Of a stretch of DNA of 64,000 nucleotides, positions 12,701 to 25,136 are shown one piece after another. How positions within the stretch are numbered: position 1 is the first letter of the stretch; each line of letters starts with the position of its first letter. The stretch is from Piscicola geometra (taxonomy: Eukaryota > Annelida > Clitellata > Hirudinida > Piscicolidae): contig OX030955.1 in the NCBI GenBank assembly GCA_943735955.1, positions 2,393,234-2,457,233 of the forward strand. The letters run 5' to 3'. A program made the translations under genes and the position numbers. The notes beneath the pieces were generated by a model. That model searched no databases. It saw only the letters and a program-made list of their open reading frames with translations, and had not been told where the DNA came from.

Positions 12701-15700
12701 GCCCTTTGGTGCTTTGACGTCGACATCGGGAAGGTTGCCATCGACGTGGACATCTCCTTCTGGCAGTTCTATGTCTCCCTTCGCGCCCTTGCCTTTCATT
12801 CCGAACTTTGGCATTCCAATATGAAATCCTCCACTGCCTTTTGGAGCTTTGATGTTCACGTCAGGTGCTTCGGGGTTGACGTTCAGATCGCCTTCTGGAA
12901 GGTCGACATTGAAATCTCCATCTGCTTTCAATCCCTTGCCTTTGAGGCTAACTTTCGGAAGACTGGGAAGCCCGATGTGGAAGCCTCCTTTGCCGCCCTT
13001 GAGGTCGGCGTCTGGAAGGTTGGCGTCCACACTGACGTCTCCTTCTGGTAGCTCAACATCGCCTTTAGGTCCCTTGCCACCAAATCCGAAGGAAGGCATC
13101 TTGACGTTGAAGCCAGAAGATCCCTTTGGAGCTTTGACGTTGATATCGGCATCTGGCAGACTTGCATCGACATTCAAGTCTCCTTCAGGCAAGTCAATCT
13201 CTCCCTTTGGTCCCTTGCCTTTAAATCCAAACTTTGGCATGTTGAAATGGAAGCCACCTTTGCCTGCAATTGGAAAAATTTCCCTAAACTAATTGTAAAA
13301 AATAAACAAATAATAACTTACTAATAAATTATTTCATTTAATGATCGATTAAAATATTTCTTCACGGCTTGTAATGATTTCTTGAAAAAAAATATATATA
13401 AATGTAATATTCTTTAATAAGAAAGACTACTAATTTACAGACAAGCTAAGTAATAGAAAATTTTTACAAAATATATCACTTCAATTTTAAAACCATTGTC
13501 ATGGCGATTGACTTTTAAACTTTGCCTTTTTTTTAGTTAAAATATCGAAAAAGAATACCGGCCAATAAAGGCCAGTTGCGGTCTATATTTTTTTTTCTTC
13601 AAATGAATTATCTTAAAAGAAAAAAAAATTTCCAAGCTTCCAAAAAGGTAGAAATCATTTATTGCACAATCATTTCCTTTTACAAACTGCAAAAATTTTA
13701 AAATACTTTAACAAAAATAATTGAACTGAATGTATTGGGTCAAAATTACGTGCCGAACAAGTAGATATGGTTTTTGGCTCTTTATAAAATCTATTCATCG
13801 GTAACATCAAAAAATGATACGCATTTTAGCCATAACTTTGATTAGTAACAGAAAATAAATAGTCACCTTTACTACCTTTTACATCGACATCAGCATCTGG
13901 CAGGCTGGCGTCCAAATTGACGTTGGCATCAGGCAACTCGACCTCTCCTTTCGCTCCCTTGCCCTTCATGCCGAAGGAAGGAAGGTTCACATTGATACCG
14001 CCTGAGCCCTTTGGTGCTTTGACGTCGACATCGGGAAGGTTGCCATCGACGTGGACATCTCCTTCTGGCAGTTCTATGTCTCCCTTCGCGCCCTTGCCTT
14101 TCATTCCGAACTTTGGCATTCCAATATGAAATCCTCCACTACCTTTAGGAGATTTGATGTTCACGTCTGGTGCTTCGGGGTTGACATTCAGATCGCCTTC
14201 TGGAAGGTCGACATTGAAATCTCCATCTGCCTTCACTCCCTTGCCTTTGAGGCTAACTTTCGGAAGACTGGGAAGCCCGATGTGGAAGCTTCCTTTGCCG
14301 CCCTTGAGGTGTGCGTCTGGAAGGTTGGCGTCCACACTGACGTCTCCTTCTGGTAGTTCAACATCGCCCTTAGGTCCCTTGCCACCAAATCCGAAGGAAG
14401 GCATCTTGACGTTGAAGCCAGAAGATCCCTTCGGAGCTTTGACGTTGATATCGGCATCTGGCAGACTTGCATCGACATTCAAGTCTCCTTCAGGCAAGTC
14501 AATCTCTCCCTTTGGTCCTTTGCCTTTGAATCCAAACTTTGGCATGTTGAAATGGAAGCCTCCTTTGCCTGCAATTAAAAACCATTTTTCATAAAAATGA
14601 CGTAACACAATGGTTTTTTGAAGTAATTAAGAAAATATATTTTAAATAATATTTTCAAAATAATTTCAAAATTGCAAAAATATTATGTTATATAATATTA
14701 TTGTATATAAAATATGTAAACAAAAATTGACAATGAACTACTAAGTGAACTGTGTAAATTAACAAATATATTTGTTTTTGTTTTCATTGAAGTGAGTTTA
14801 TTTTACTTAAGTACTAGAAAAAGAAATATTTATAAATCAGTTTTGAAAATTATGATTTTCTGTTTATTAATAAATATTTATGAGTTAATGTTTTATTAGG
14901 ATGTTTTTACTTTGAGAAAAGGTTATCAAATATCCCAAATAATTTTTTTTCTCAAAGTTAGTTATTTCAATAATTATAATAATTCATATATAAGTTATCA
15001 GAAGTTAAAAATTTATTTAGGGATAATTTAATTCAATAGCGCTTTCAATTTGTGGATTTTCAATAAACGGTCTAGAATTATATAAATGTTAAATTAATTA
15101 TAAGATTTTAAACAAAATTACATCCATAGCGCAAATTTTAATTTTATATTTTTAAAGAAAACCTTAGGAATACGCTGCCATTCAAATGCATAAAATACGT
15201 AGATTCAGAAAACTGTAAAATATGATATTCAAAAATGGGAAAAATAATTTTAAACAAATTTGTTTATCTTTGCTACCTTTGACGTCGACATCAGCATCTG
15301 GCAGGCTGGCGTCCAAATTGACGTTGGCATCAGGCAACTCGACCTCTCCTTTCGCTCCCTTGCCCTTCATGCCGAAGGAAGGAAGGTTCACATTGATACC
15401 GCCTGAGCCCTTTGGTGCTTTGACGTCGACATCGGGAAGGTTGCCATCGACGTGGACATCTCCTTCTGGCAGTTCTATGTCTCCCTTCGCGCCCTTGCCT
15501 TTCATTCCGAACTTTGGCATTCCAATATGAAATCCTCCACTGCCTTTAGGAGATTTGATGTTCACGTCTGGTGCGTCAGCATTGACGTTCAGATCGCCTT
15601 CTGGAAGGTCGACATTGAAATCTCCATCTGCCTTCACTCCCTTGCCTTTGAGGCTAACTTTGGGAAGACTGGGAAGCCCGATGTGGAAGCCTTCTTTGCC

Positions 15701-18700
15701 GCCCTTGAGGTCGGCGTCTGGAAGGTTGGCGTCAACACTGACGTCTCCTTCTGGTAGTTCAATATCGCCCTTAGGTCCCTTGCCACCAAATCCGAAGGAA
15801 GGCATCTTGACGTTGAAGCCAGAAGATCCCTTTGGAGCTTTGACGTTGATATCGGCATCTGGCAGACTTGCATCGACATTCAAGTCTCCTTCAGGCAGGT
15901 CAATCTCTCCCTTTGGTCCCTTGCCTTTGAATCCAAACTTCGGCATTTTGAAATGCATGCCCCCTTTGCCTGAAAAAGGTAATTACATTAGGGAAAGGTA
16001 TTTAAAGATAAAATCTTCATAAATAACATTCTTTAGTATTCTTTTATTAATAGAATATAATTGTAACAAATTATTCTCCAACAAAAACGTCAATATTTTG
16101 GTAACAGTGATAAATAAAAATAGTTTATATAAACGGCCTATTTTCTATACCTTTTATATCGACATCAGCATCTGGAAAGCTGGCGTCCAAATTGACGTTG
16201 GCATCAGGCAACTCGACCTCTCCTTTCGCTCCCTTGCCCTTCATGCCGAAGGAAGGAAGGTTCACATTGATACCGCCTGAGCCCTTTGGTACTTTGACGT
16301 CGACATCGGGAAGGTTGCCATCGACGTGGACATCTCCTTCTGGCAGCTCTATGTCTCCCTTCGCGCCCTTGCCTTTCATTCCGAACTTTGGCATTCCAAT
16401 ATGAAATCCTCCACTGCCTTTAGGAGCTTTGATGTTCACGTCTGGTGCTTCGGCGTTGACGTTCAGATCGCCTTCTGGAAGATCGACTTTGAAATCTCCA
16501 TCTGCCTTCACTCCCTTGCCTTTGAGGCTAACTTTCGGAAGACTGGGAAGCCCGATGTGGAAGCCTTCTTTGCCGCCCTTGAGGTGTGCGTCTGGAAGGT
16601 TGGCGTCCACACTGACGTCTCCTTCTGGTAGTTCAATATCGCCCTTAGGTCCCTTGCCACCAAATCCGAAGGAAGGCATCTTGACGTTGAAGCCAGAAGA
16701 TCCCTTTGGAGCTTTGACGTTGATATCGGCATCTGGCAGACTTGCATCGACATTCAAGTCTCCTTCAGGCAAGTCAATCTCTCCCTTTGGTCCCTTGCCT
16801 TTGAATCCAAACTTCGGCATGTTGAAATGCATACCCCCTTTACCTGTAGTTAAAATATACTTTATCAATTACACACCTTAATCTAATGATTTCAAACGGT
16901 ATTAGAATAAAAGTTTTAGTTATTTTAAAAACTTAAATCAATAAGTCCTTCAATAACTGAAAATATGATAATAACTTAGAAATCTAAAATGTAAAATTAA
17001 AGAAAATTCCAACTCGAAAACTAAAACAAAACATTTTTTAAATGGTTCACTTTAACTACCTTTGACGTCGGCATCGGGAAGGTTGCCATCAATGTGGACA
17101 TCTCCTTCTGGAAGTTCTATGTCTCCCTTCGCGCCCTTGCCACCAAATCCGAAGGAAGGCATCTTGACGTTAAAGCCAGAAGATCCCTTTGGAGCTTTGA
17201 CGTTGATATCGGCATCTGGCAGACTTGCATCGACATTCAAGTCTCCTTCAGGCAAGTCAATCTCTCCCTTTGGTCCCTTGCCTTTGAATCCAAACTTCGG
17301 CATTTTGAAATGCATGCCTCCTTTGCCTGAAAAAGGTAATTACATTAGGGAAAAATATTTGATGATGAAAACTTCATAAATAACATTATTTAGTATTCTT
17401 TTATTAATAGAATATAATAGTAACAAATTATTCTCCAACAAAAACGTCAATATTTTGGCAACAGTGATAAATAAAAATAGTTTATATAAACGGCCTATTT
17501 TCCATACCTTTTACATCTGCATCTGGCAGGCTGGCGTCTAAATTGACGTTGGCATCTGGCAACTCGACCTCTCCTTTCGCTCCCTTGCCCTTCATGCCGA
17601 AGGAAGGAAGGTTCACATTGATACCGCCTGAGCCCTTTGGTGCTTTGACGTCGACATCGGGAAGGTTGCCATCGACGTGGACATCTCCTTCTGGCAGCTC
17701 TATGTCTCCCTTCGCGCCCTTGCCTTTCATTCCGAACTTTGGCATTCCAATATGAAATCCTCCACTGCCTTTAGGAGATTTGATGTTCACTTCGGGTGCT
17801 TCAGCATTGACGTTCAGATTGCCTTCTGGAAGGTCGACATTGAAATCTCCATCTGCCTTCACTCCCTTGCCTTTGAGGCTAACTTTCGGAAGACTGGGAA
17901 GCCCGATGTGGAAGTCTCCTTTGCCGCCCTTGAGGTCGGCGTCTGGAAGGTTGGCGTCCACACTGACGTCTCCTTCTGGTAGTTCAACATCGCCCTTAGG
18001 TCCCTTGCCACCAAATCCGAAGGAAGGCATCTTGACGTTGAAGCCAGAAGATCCCTTTGGAGCTTTGACATTGATATCGGCATCTGGCAGACTTGCATCG
18101 ACATTCAAGTCTCCTTCAGGCAGGTCAATCTCTCCCTTTGGTCCCTTGCCTTTGAATCCAAACTTCGGCATGTTGAAATGCATACTTCCTTTACCTGTAG
18201 TTAAAATATACTTTATCAATTACACACCTTAATCTAATGATTTCAAAAGGTATTAGAATAAAAGTTTTAGTTATCGTTCTAGAAACTCATTGTTAGTAAT
18301 TAAACTATTTTAAAAACTTAAATAAATTAGTCCTTCAATAATTGAAAAAAGAATAATAATTTAGAAATCTAAAATGTAAAATTAAAGAAAATTCCAACTC
18401 GAAAACTAAAACAAAACATTTTTTAAATGTTTCACTTTAACTACCTTTGACGTCGGCATCGGGAAGGTTGCCATCGATGTGGACATCTCCTTCTGGCAGT
18501 TCTATGTCTCCCTTCGCGCCCTTGCCACCAAATCCGAAGGAAGGCATCTTGACGTTAAAGCCAGAAGATCCCTTTGGAGCTTTGACGTTGATATCGGCAT
18601 CTGGCAGACTTGCATCGACATTCAAGTCTCCTTCAGGCAGGTCAATCTCTCCCTTTGGTCCCTTGCCTTTGAATCCAAACTTCGGCATTTTGAAATGCAT

Positions 18701-21700
18701 GCCCCCTTTGCCTGAAAAAGGTAATTACATTAGGGAAAGGTATTTAAAGATAAAATCTTCATAAATAACATTCTTTAGTATTCTTTTATTAATAGAATAT
18801 AATAGTAACAAATTATTCTCCAACAAAAACGTCAATATTTTGGTAACAGTGATAAATAAAAATAGTTTATATAAACGGCCTATTTTCTATACCTTTTATA
18901 TCGACATCAGCATCTGGAAGGCTGGCGTCCAAATTGACGTTGGCATCAGGCAACTCGACCTCTCCTTTCGCTCCCTTGCCCTTCATGCCGAAGGAAGGAA
19001 GGTTCACATTGATACCGCCTGAGCCCTTTGGTACTTTGACGTCGACATCGGGAAGGTTGCCATCGACGTGGACATCTCCTTCTGGCAGTTCTATGTCTCC
19101 CTTCGCGCCCTTGCCTTTCATTCCGAACTTTGGCATTCCAATATGAAATCCTCCACTGCCTTTTGGAGCTTTGATGTTCACGTCTGGTGCTTCAGCACTG
19201 ACGTTCAGATCGCCTTCTGGAAGCTCGACATTGAAATCTCCATCTGTCTTCACTCCCTTGCCTTTGAGGCTAACTTTCGGAAGACTGGGAAGCCCGATGT
19301 GGAAGTCTCCTTTGCCGCCCTTGAGGTCGGCGTCTGGAAGGTTGGCGTCCACACTGACGTCTCCTTCTGGTAGTTCAACATCGCCCTTAGGTCCCTTGCC
19401 ACCAAATCCGAAGGAAGGCATCTTGACGTTGAAGCCAGAAGATCCCTTTGGAGCTTTGACGTTGATATCGGCATCTGGCAGACTTGCATCGACATTCAAG
19501 TCTCCTTCAGGCAAGTCAATCTCTCCCTTTGGTCCCTTGCCTTTGAATCCAAACTTCGGCATGTTGAAATGCATACCCCCTTTACCTGTAGTTAAAATAT
19601 ACTTTATCAATTACACACCTTAATCTAATGATTTCAAACGGTATTAGAATAAAAGTTTTAGTTATTTTAAAAACTTAAATCAATAAGTCCTTCAATAACT
19701 GAAAATATGATAATAACTTAGAAATCTAAAATGTAAAATTAAAGAAAATTCCAACTCGAAAACTAAAACAAAACATTTTTTAAATGGTTCACTTTAACTA
19801 CCTTTGACGTCGGCATCGGGAAGGTTGCCATCAATGTGGACATCTCCTTCTGGAAGTTCTATGTCTCCCTTCGCGCCCTTGCCACCAAATCCGAAGGAAG
19901 GCATCTTGACGTTAAAGCCAGAAGATCCCTTTGGAGCTTTGACGTTGATATCGGCATCTGGCAGACTTGCATCGACATTCAAGTCTCCTTCAGGCAAGTC
20001 AATCTCTCCCTTTGGTCCCTTGCCTTTGAATCCAAACTTCGGCATTTTGAAATGCATGCCTCCTTTGCCTGAAAAAGGTAATTACATTAGGGAAAAATAT
20101 TTAATGATGAAAACTTCATAAATAACATTATTTAGTATTCTTTTATTAATAGAATATAATAGTAACAAATTATTCTCCAACAAAAACGTCAATATTTTGG
20201 CAACAGTGATAAATAAAAATAGTTTATATAAACGGCCTATTTTCTATACCTTTTACATCTGCATCTGGCAGGCTGGCGTCTAAATTGACGTTGGCATCAG
20301 GCAACTCGACCTCTCCTTTCGCTCCCTTGCCCTTCATGCCGATGGAAGGAAGGTTCACATTGATACCGCCTGAGCCCTTTGGTGCTTTGACGTCGACATC
20401 GGGAAGGTTGCCATCGACGTGGACATCTCCTTCTGGCAGCTCTATGTCTCCCTTCGCGCCCTTGCCTTTCATTCCGAACTTTGGCATTCCAATATGAAAT
20501 CCTCCACTGCCTTTAGGAGATTTGATGTTCACGTCTGGTGCTTCAGCATTGACGTTCAGATTGCCTTCTGGAAGGTCGACATTGAAATCTCCATCTGCCT
20601 TCACTCCCTTGCCTTTGAGGCTAACTTTCGGAAGACTGGGAAGCCCGATGTGGATGCCTTCTTTGCCGCCCTCGAGGTCGGCGTCTGGAAGGTTGGCGTC
20701 AACACTGACGTCTCCTTCTGGTAGTTCAATATCGCCCTTAGGTCCCTTGCCACCAAATCCGAAGGAAGGCATCTTGACGTTGAAGCCAGAAGATCCCTTT
20801 GGAGCTTTGACGTTGATATCGGCATCTGGCAGACTTGCATCGACATTCAAGTCTCCTTCAGGCAAGTCAATCTCTCCCTTTGGTCCCTTGCCTTTAAATC
20901 CAAACTTCGGCATGTTGAAATGCATACCCCCTTTACCTGTAGTTAAAATATACTTTATCAATTACACACCTTAATCTAATGATTTTTAAAGGTATTAGAA
21001 TAAAAGTTTTAGTTATCGTTCTAGAAACTCATAGTTAGTAATTAAACTAATTTAAAAACTTAAATAAATTAGTCCTTCAATAACAGAAAAAATAATAATA
21101 ACTTAGAAATCTAAAATGTAAAATTAAAGAAAATTCCAACTCGAAAATTAAAACAAAACATTTTCTAAATGGTTCACTTTAACTACCTTTGACGTCGGCG
21201 TCAGGAAGGTTGCCATCGACGTGGACATCTCCTTCTGGCAGTTCTATGCCTCCCTTCGCGCCCTTGCCACCAAATCCGAAGGAAGGCATCTTGACGTTAA
21301 AGCCAGAAGATCCCTTTGGAGCTTTGATGTTGACATCGGCATCTGGCAGACTTGCATCGACATTCAAGTCTCCTTCAGGCAGGTCAATCTCTCCCTTTGG
21401 TCCCTTACCTTTGAATCCAAACTTCGGCATTTTGAAATGCATGCCCCCTTTGCCTGAAAAAGGTAATTACATTAGGGAAAGGTATTTAAAGGTGAAATCT
21501 TCATAAATAACATTATTTAGTATTCTTTTATTAATAGAATATAATAGTAACAAATTAATTTTCAACAAAAACGTCAATATTTTAGCAACAGTGATAAATA
21601 AAAATAGTTTATATAAACGGCCTATTTTCTATACCTTTTACATCGACATCAGCATCTGGCAGGCTGGCGTCTAAATTGACGTTGGCATCAGGCAACTCGA

Positions 21701-24685
21701 CCTCTCCTTTCGCTCCCTTGCCCTTCATGCCGAAGGAAGGAAGGTTCACATTGATACCGCTTGACCCCTTTGGTGCTTTGACGTCGACATCGGGAAGGTT
21801 GCCATCGACGTGGATATCTCCTTCTGGCAGTTCTATGTCTCCCTTCGCGCCCTTGCCTTTCATTCCGAACTTTGGCATTCCAATATGAAATCCTCCACTG
21901 CCTTTAGGAGATTTGATGTTCACGTCTGGTGCTTCGGCATTGACGTTCAGATCGCCTTCTGGAAGATCGACATTGAAGTCTCCATCTGCCTTCACTCCCT
22001 TGCCTTTGAGGCTAACTTTCGGAAGACTGGGAAGCCCGATGTGGAAGTCTCTTTTGCCGCCCTTGAGGTCGGCGTCTGGAAGGTTGGCGTCCACACTGAC
22101 GTCTCCTTCTGGTAGTTCAACATCGCCCTTAGGTCCATTGCCACCAAATCCGAAGGAAGGCATCTTGACGTTGAAGCCAGAAGATCCCTTTGGAGCTTTG
22201 ACGTTGATATCGGCATCTGGCAGACTTGCATCGACATTCAAGTCTCCTTCAGGCAGGTCAATCTCTCCCTTTGGTCCCTTGTCTTTGAATCCAAACTTCG
22301 GCATGTTGAAATGCATACCCCCTTTACCTGTAGTTAAAATATACTTGATAAATTACACACCTTAATCTAATGATTTCAAAAGGTATTAGAATAAAAGTTT
22401 TAGTTATTTTAAAAACTTAAATCAATAAGTCCTTCAATAACTGAAAAAATAATTACTTAGAAATCTAAAATGTAAAATTAAAGAAAATTCCAACTCGAAA
22501 ACTAAAACAAGACATTTTTTAAATGGTTCACTTTAACTACCTTTGACGTCGGCATCGGGAAGGTTGCCATCGATGTGGACATCTCCTTCTGGCAGTTCTA
22601 TGTCTCCCTTCGCGCCTTTGCCACCAAATCCGAAGGAAGGCATCTTGACGTTAAAGCCAGAAGATCCCTTTGGAGCTTTGACGTTGACATCGGCATCTGG
22701 CAGACTTGCATCGACATTCAAATCTCCTTCAGGCAAGTGAATCTCTCCCTTTGGTCCCTTGCCTTTGAATCCAAACTTCGGCATTTTGAAATGCATGCCC
22801 CCTTTGCCTGAAAAAGGTAATTACATTAGGGAAAGGTATTTAAAGATGAAATCTTCATAAATAACATTATTTAGTATTCTTTTATTAATAGAATATAATA
22901 GTAACAAATTATTTTTCAACAAAAACATCGATATTTTGGCAACTATGATAAATAAAAATAGTTTATATAAACGGCCTATTTTCTATACCTTTTACATCGA
23001 CATCAGCATCTGGAAGGCTGGCGTCCAAATTGACGTTGGCATCAGGCAACTCGACCTCTCCTTTCGCTCCCTTGCCCTTCATGCCGAAGGAAGGAAGGTT
23101 CACATTGATACCGCCTGAGCCCTTTGGTGTTTTGACGTCGACATCGGGAAGGTTGCCATCGACGTGGACATCTCCTTCTGGCAGTTCTATGTCTCCCTTC
23201 GCGCCCTTGCCTTTCATTCCGAACTTTGGCATTCCAATATGAAATCCTCCACTGCCTTTAGGAGCTTTGATGTTCACGTCTGGTGCTTCGGCGTTGACGT
23301 TCAGATCGCCTTCTGGAAGGTCGACATTTGGACTTTTTAAATTGATGTTAACATCTGTTATGTTATCACCTCCAGAAACAATCACTCCTTTTGTTTTGAA
23401 ATCTGGAAACTTGATGTCTTTACCAGCAACTTTGTCAAACTTTATCGGACTTGCTATAGGTTCTTTTAGTTCTGCCATACCATTTAGCGTTTTTGAATCA
23501 TTCATTTTTGGGAATTTTATAAGATATCCACTTTTCCTGTTTTTCGATTCTGTGTCATATTCCAACTCTTTCTCCATTGAAATGTTACCAGTCGGCGATT
23601 GTATGTCTATGTCAGCTCTCTTTTTCTTTTTCAAACTTTCGAAATTTATTTCTCCTTTAGGAAGACTCACATCAACTCCTGCTTTTCCCATATTTATTTT
23701 ATCTCCCATTTCAAACGCTGGTCCTTTTATTTCGATTCCCGAATCAACCATGAAACTCCCGGCATTCAGACTTCCACTCGTCTCGGCTTTTCTGACTGTT
23801 ATTTTAACTGGGTATGGTTTCAATACTTTCAGTAAGCTTTGCGCTTCTTCTAATTTCAAAGTGTTAAGATCTATTGTAATTCCTGTTAGTATATCTCCTG
23901 TGGTGTGTTTTAAAAAGCATGAGTTTGTGTTTATAGTATTCAACTGTGAAATTTAATTTTCTTTTATATGCTCAAATTATCTAAATTCCTATAAACCTTC
24001 ATTTTCAAGATCTGCATCTTACCTGTTTCGATCTTTCCTGAGGTTTCCGCTGCTGAGTTGGCTTCCACTTGGCGGATGAAAAATCCTTTGGCTGCATCTC
24101 CTTCCACGTCTATGCCAATTCTTTCGTTGCCTTGTGTCGTTATGCTCACTGACTCATCCCCAGGCTGCCAAGTTATTTAATAAGTTATTTATAAATAATA
24201 AAAATTTTCATTAAATTAACTACATTTGAAATAATTTTTATATATTTAATAGGCTCCTAAAGTTGTTCACATTTTTTTTGGAGATTACTTATAAAATTAT
24301 TATGAAAACAAATTAATATTTGCCAAAAAATTGAACAATGCTTATTGAATTTATCCGCATATCAGTGGTCAATAAGAAACCTTTTCGTTTGCTAAATAAT
24401 AAATGGATTAGAATAAGATCAAATGCAGTTTAGTATAGCCCTTTTTGAAATCAATTATACCATATAATTATAATTAATTTAGCTTAAAATCGTCAGCTGA
24501 AACATGAACGATATGATAATAATATATTACTTTTAATTTTATTTTATATAAACTTCAATATAATATTTAGATATCAACTATTTGAAATACACAATTTATA
24601 ATATTTATTATTTTTTGATCTTTAGAATCTTTGAAGGTACCTTTGAATTGGAATATCCCATCCGGAGTGAAGATGTGGGCAACAT
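5798..24685 (-). CDS. Giant AHNAK/periaxin-like PDZ repeat scaffold
   Basis: The model has 24 coding exons in order: 24685-24641, 24164-24023, 23897-22989, 22807-22541, 22327-21635, 21453-21187, 20936-20250, 20068-19802, 19585-18893, 18711-18445, 18194-17508, 17326-17060, 16843-16151, 15969-15277, 14568-13876, 13263-12571, 11959-11408, 11158-10466, 10218-10087, 9835-9704, 9523-8972, 8719-8027, 7845-6916, 6777-5798. They total 12,627 nt, an exact multiple of three (about 4,208 residues). The N-terminus is a PDZ domain, the middle is a long array of MPKFG/KGKG/DLPEGD repeats with alternating hydrophobic and Gly-Lys-Pro segments, and the tail is basic and Ser-rich. This order matches the AHNAK/periaxin family, large submembrane scaffolds that dimerise through the PDZ domain. 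Function here is inferred from the family only. Vertebrate AHNAK carries its repeats in one huge exon; here they are split among many. Exact copy number could be affected by assembly collapse. Confidence 0.85.
11408..14568 (-). repeat. 1.3-kb tandem duplication of exon plus long intron
   Basis: Exons 13876-14568 and 12571-13263 lie 1,305 bp apart, and the introns downstream of each (13264-13875 and 11960-12570) are almost identical over about 610 bp. This intron type differs from those elsewhere in the array. Both exons end with two candidate donors 9 nt apart, GTAGTA and then GTGACT, which would add three residues in frame if the second is used. Confidence 0.8.
16151..22807 (-). repeat. 2.74-kb higher-order tandem duplication
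   Basis: Exon starts recur at a constant offset: the long exons beginning at 16151, 18893 and 21635 are 2,742 bp apart; the 267-nt exons at 17060 and 19802 are 2,742 bp apart and at 19802 and 22541 are 2,739 bp apart; those at 18445 and 21187, and the 687-nt exons at 17508 and 20250, are also 2,742 bp apart. The unit therefore contains four exons (long, short, long, short) plus their introns. Intron text at about 16870-17050 recurs almost word for word at 19612-19792. Confidence 0.85.
23785..24685 (-). other. N-terminal coding exons with the PDZ domain
   Basis: The start chosen is ATG at 24685, giving MLPTSSLRMGYSNSK before the exon end at 24641 (phase 0). It is the first ATG after an in-frame TGA. 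The next exon, 24164-24023, continues with PGDESVSITT, the carboxylate-loop-like RIGIDVEG and GFFIRQVEANSAAETSGKI. The exon starting at 23897 completes the fold with GDILTGITIDLNTLKLEEA and PVKITVRK. The arrangement parallels the AHNAK and periaxin PDZ domains. Between the PDZ and the repeats lies a divergent linker (about 23785-23330) with a KKKKRAD basic patch. Confidence 0.75.
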
Positions 24686-24717
24686 GGCGTTTGTTAGCTT
24701 TCAATGCGTTCGAAAGT
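24641..24717 (-). other. First recognised exon of the AHNAK-like gene
   Basis: The exon begins after an acceptor at 24718-24720 and ends at the donor following 24641. The first 32 nt (24717-24686) would be 5' untranslated. The acceptor implies at least one more noncoding exon upstream, which was not located. The longer open frame across this exon is in a different phase and does not join the PDZ exon, so it was not used. Confidence 0.55.
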
Positions 24718-25049
24718 CTGTGGTTTTGAAAGATTAAAAAGATATTGTTCACTGAATAAAAAAAATAATATAAATTTTTATTTTCTCACATTATAATATA
24801 ATAAAGCTTAAAAATTGAATTAAAATCATATCCAAACTTTTCAAATCACGAATTTTCTAATTTATGTGGGAAGCAGACCATATGCTCATGAAAGGAAATG
24901 TTATTTCCATATTAAATACCTCGCAATATTAAATAATTTTTATTAATTTCTGCAAAAGCTTTATTAAAATATCAGTGAAAAAGTTGAAAATTTTGGAATA
25001 ATTCTTTTTTCCATAGTTTTAGCATAATGTTTTTTTTCTTTAAGTTCAG

Positions 25050-25136
25050 TTTTTGATGCGAGCAGTGAGAGCATTGAAAGATCAAGGTTTTCTTGAAGTT
25101 TCGAGGGAATGTGGTTTCATAACATTCTATAAATAG
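25050..25136 (+). CDS. Possible orphan terminal exon, weak VPS25 C-terminal resemblance
   Basis: A pyrimidine-rich acceptor ending in AG at 25049 is followed by 28 open codons and a TAG. The peptide contains MRAVRALKDQGFLEVSRECG. The spacing of RALxxLxxxG and a final Phe-Tyr-Lys recalls the last helix and strand of the ESCRT-II subunit VPS25. The match is short and from memory. No upstream exon was found, so this could be a gene fragment, a dispersed pseudogene piece or chance. Confidence 0.2.
   Translation, partial: FLMRAVRALKDQGFLEVSRECGFITFYK

Larger units (their letters stand above)
6916..23326 (-). repeat. Tandem array of repeat-encoding exons
   Basis: The full-length 231-codon module has five subrepeats of about 45-50 residues: A (KGKGPKGEIDLPEGDLNVDA), B (GGKGPKGDVELPEGDVSVDA), C (KGKGVKADGDFNVDLPEGDL), D (KGKGAKGDIELPEGDVHVDG) and E (KGKGAKGEVELPDANVNLDA). 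Full modules are 693 nt, or 687 nt where two codons are missing at the end. Shorter exons hold four (552 nt), two (267 nt) or one (132 nt) subrepeats. The last repeat exon, 7845-6916, diverges in its 3' third and leads into the tail. Copies are nearly identical in both exon and intron. Confidence 0.9.

Noticed and set aside
7158..23242. Long plus-strand open frames across the repeat array
   Set aside because: They recur in every repeat copy as the antisense of the Gly-Lys-Pro-rich coding strand, cross the inferred splice sites and have no homology. They are shadows of the minus-strand exons.
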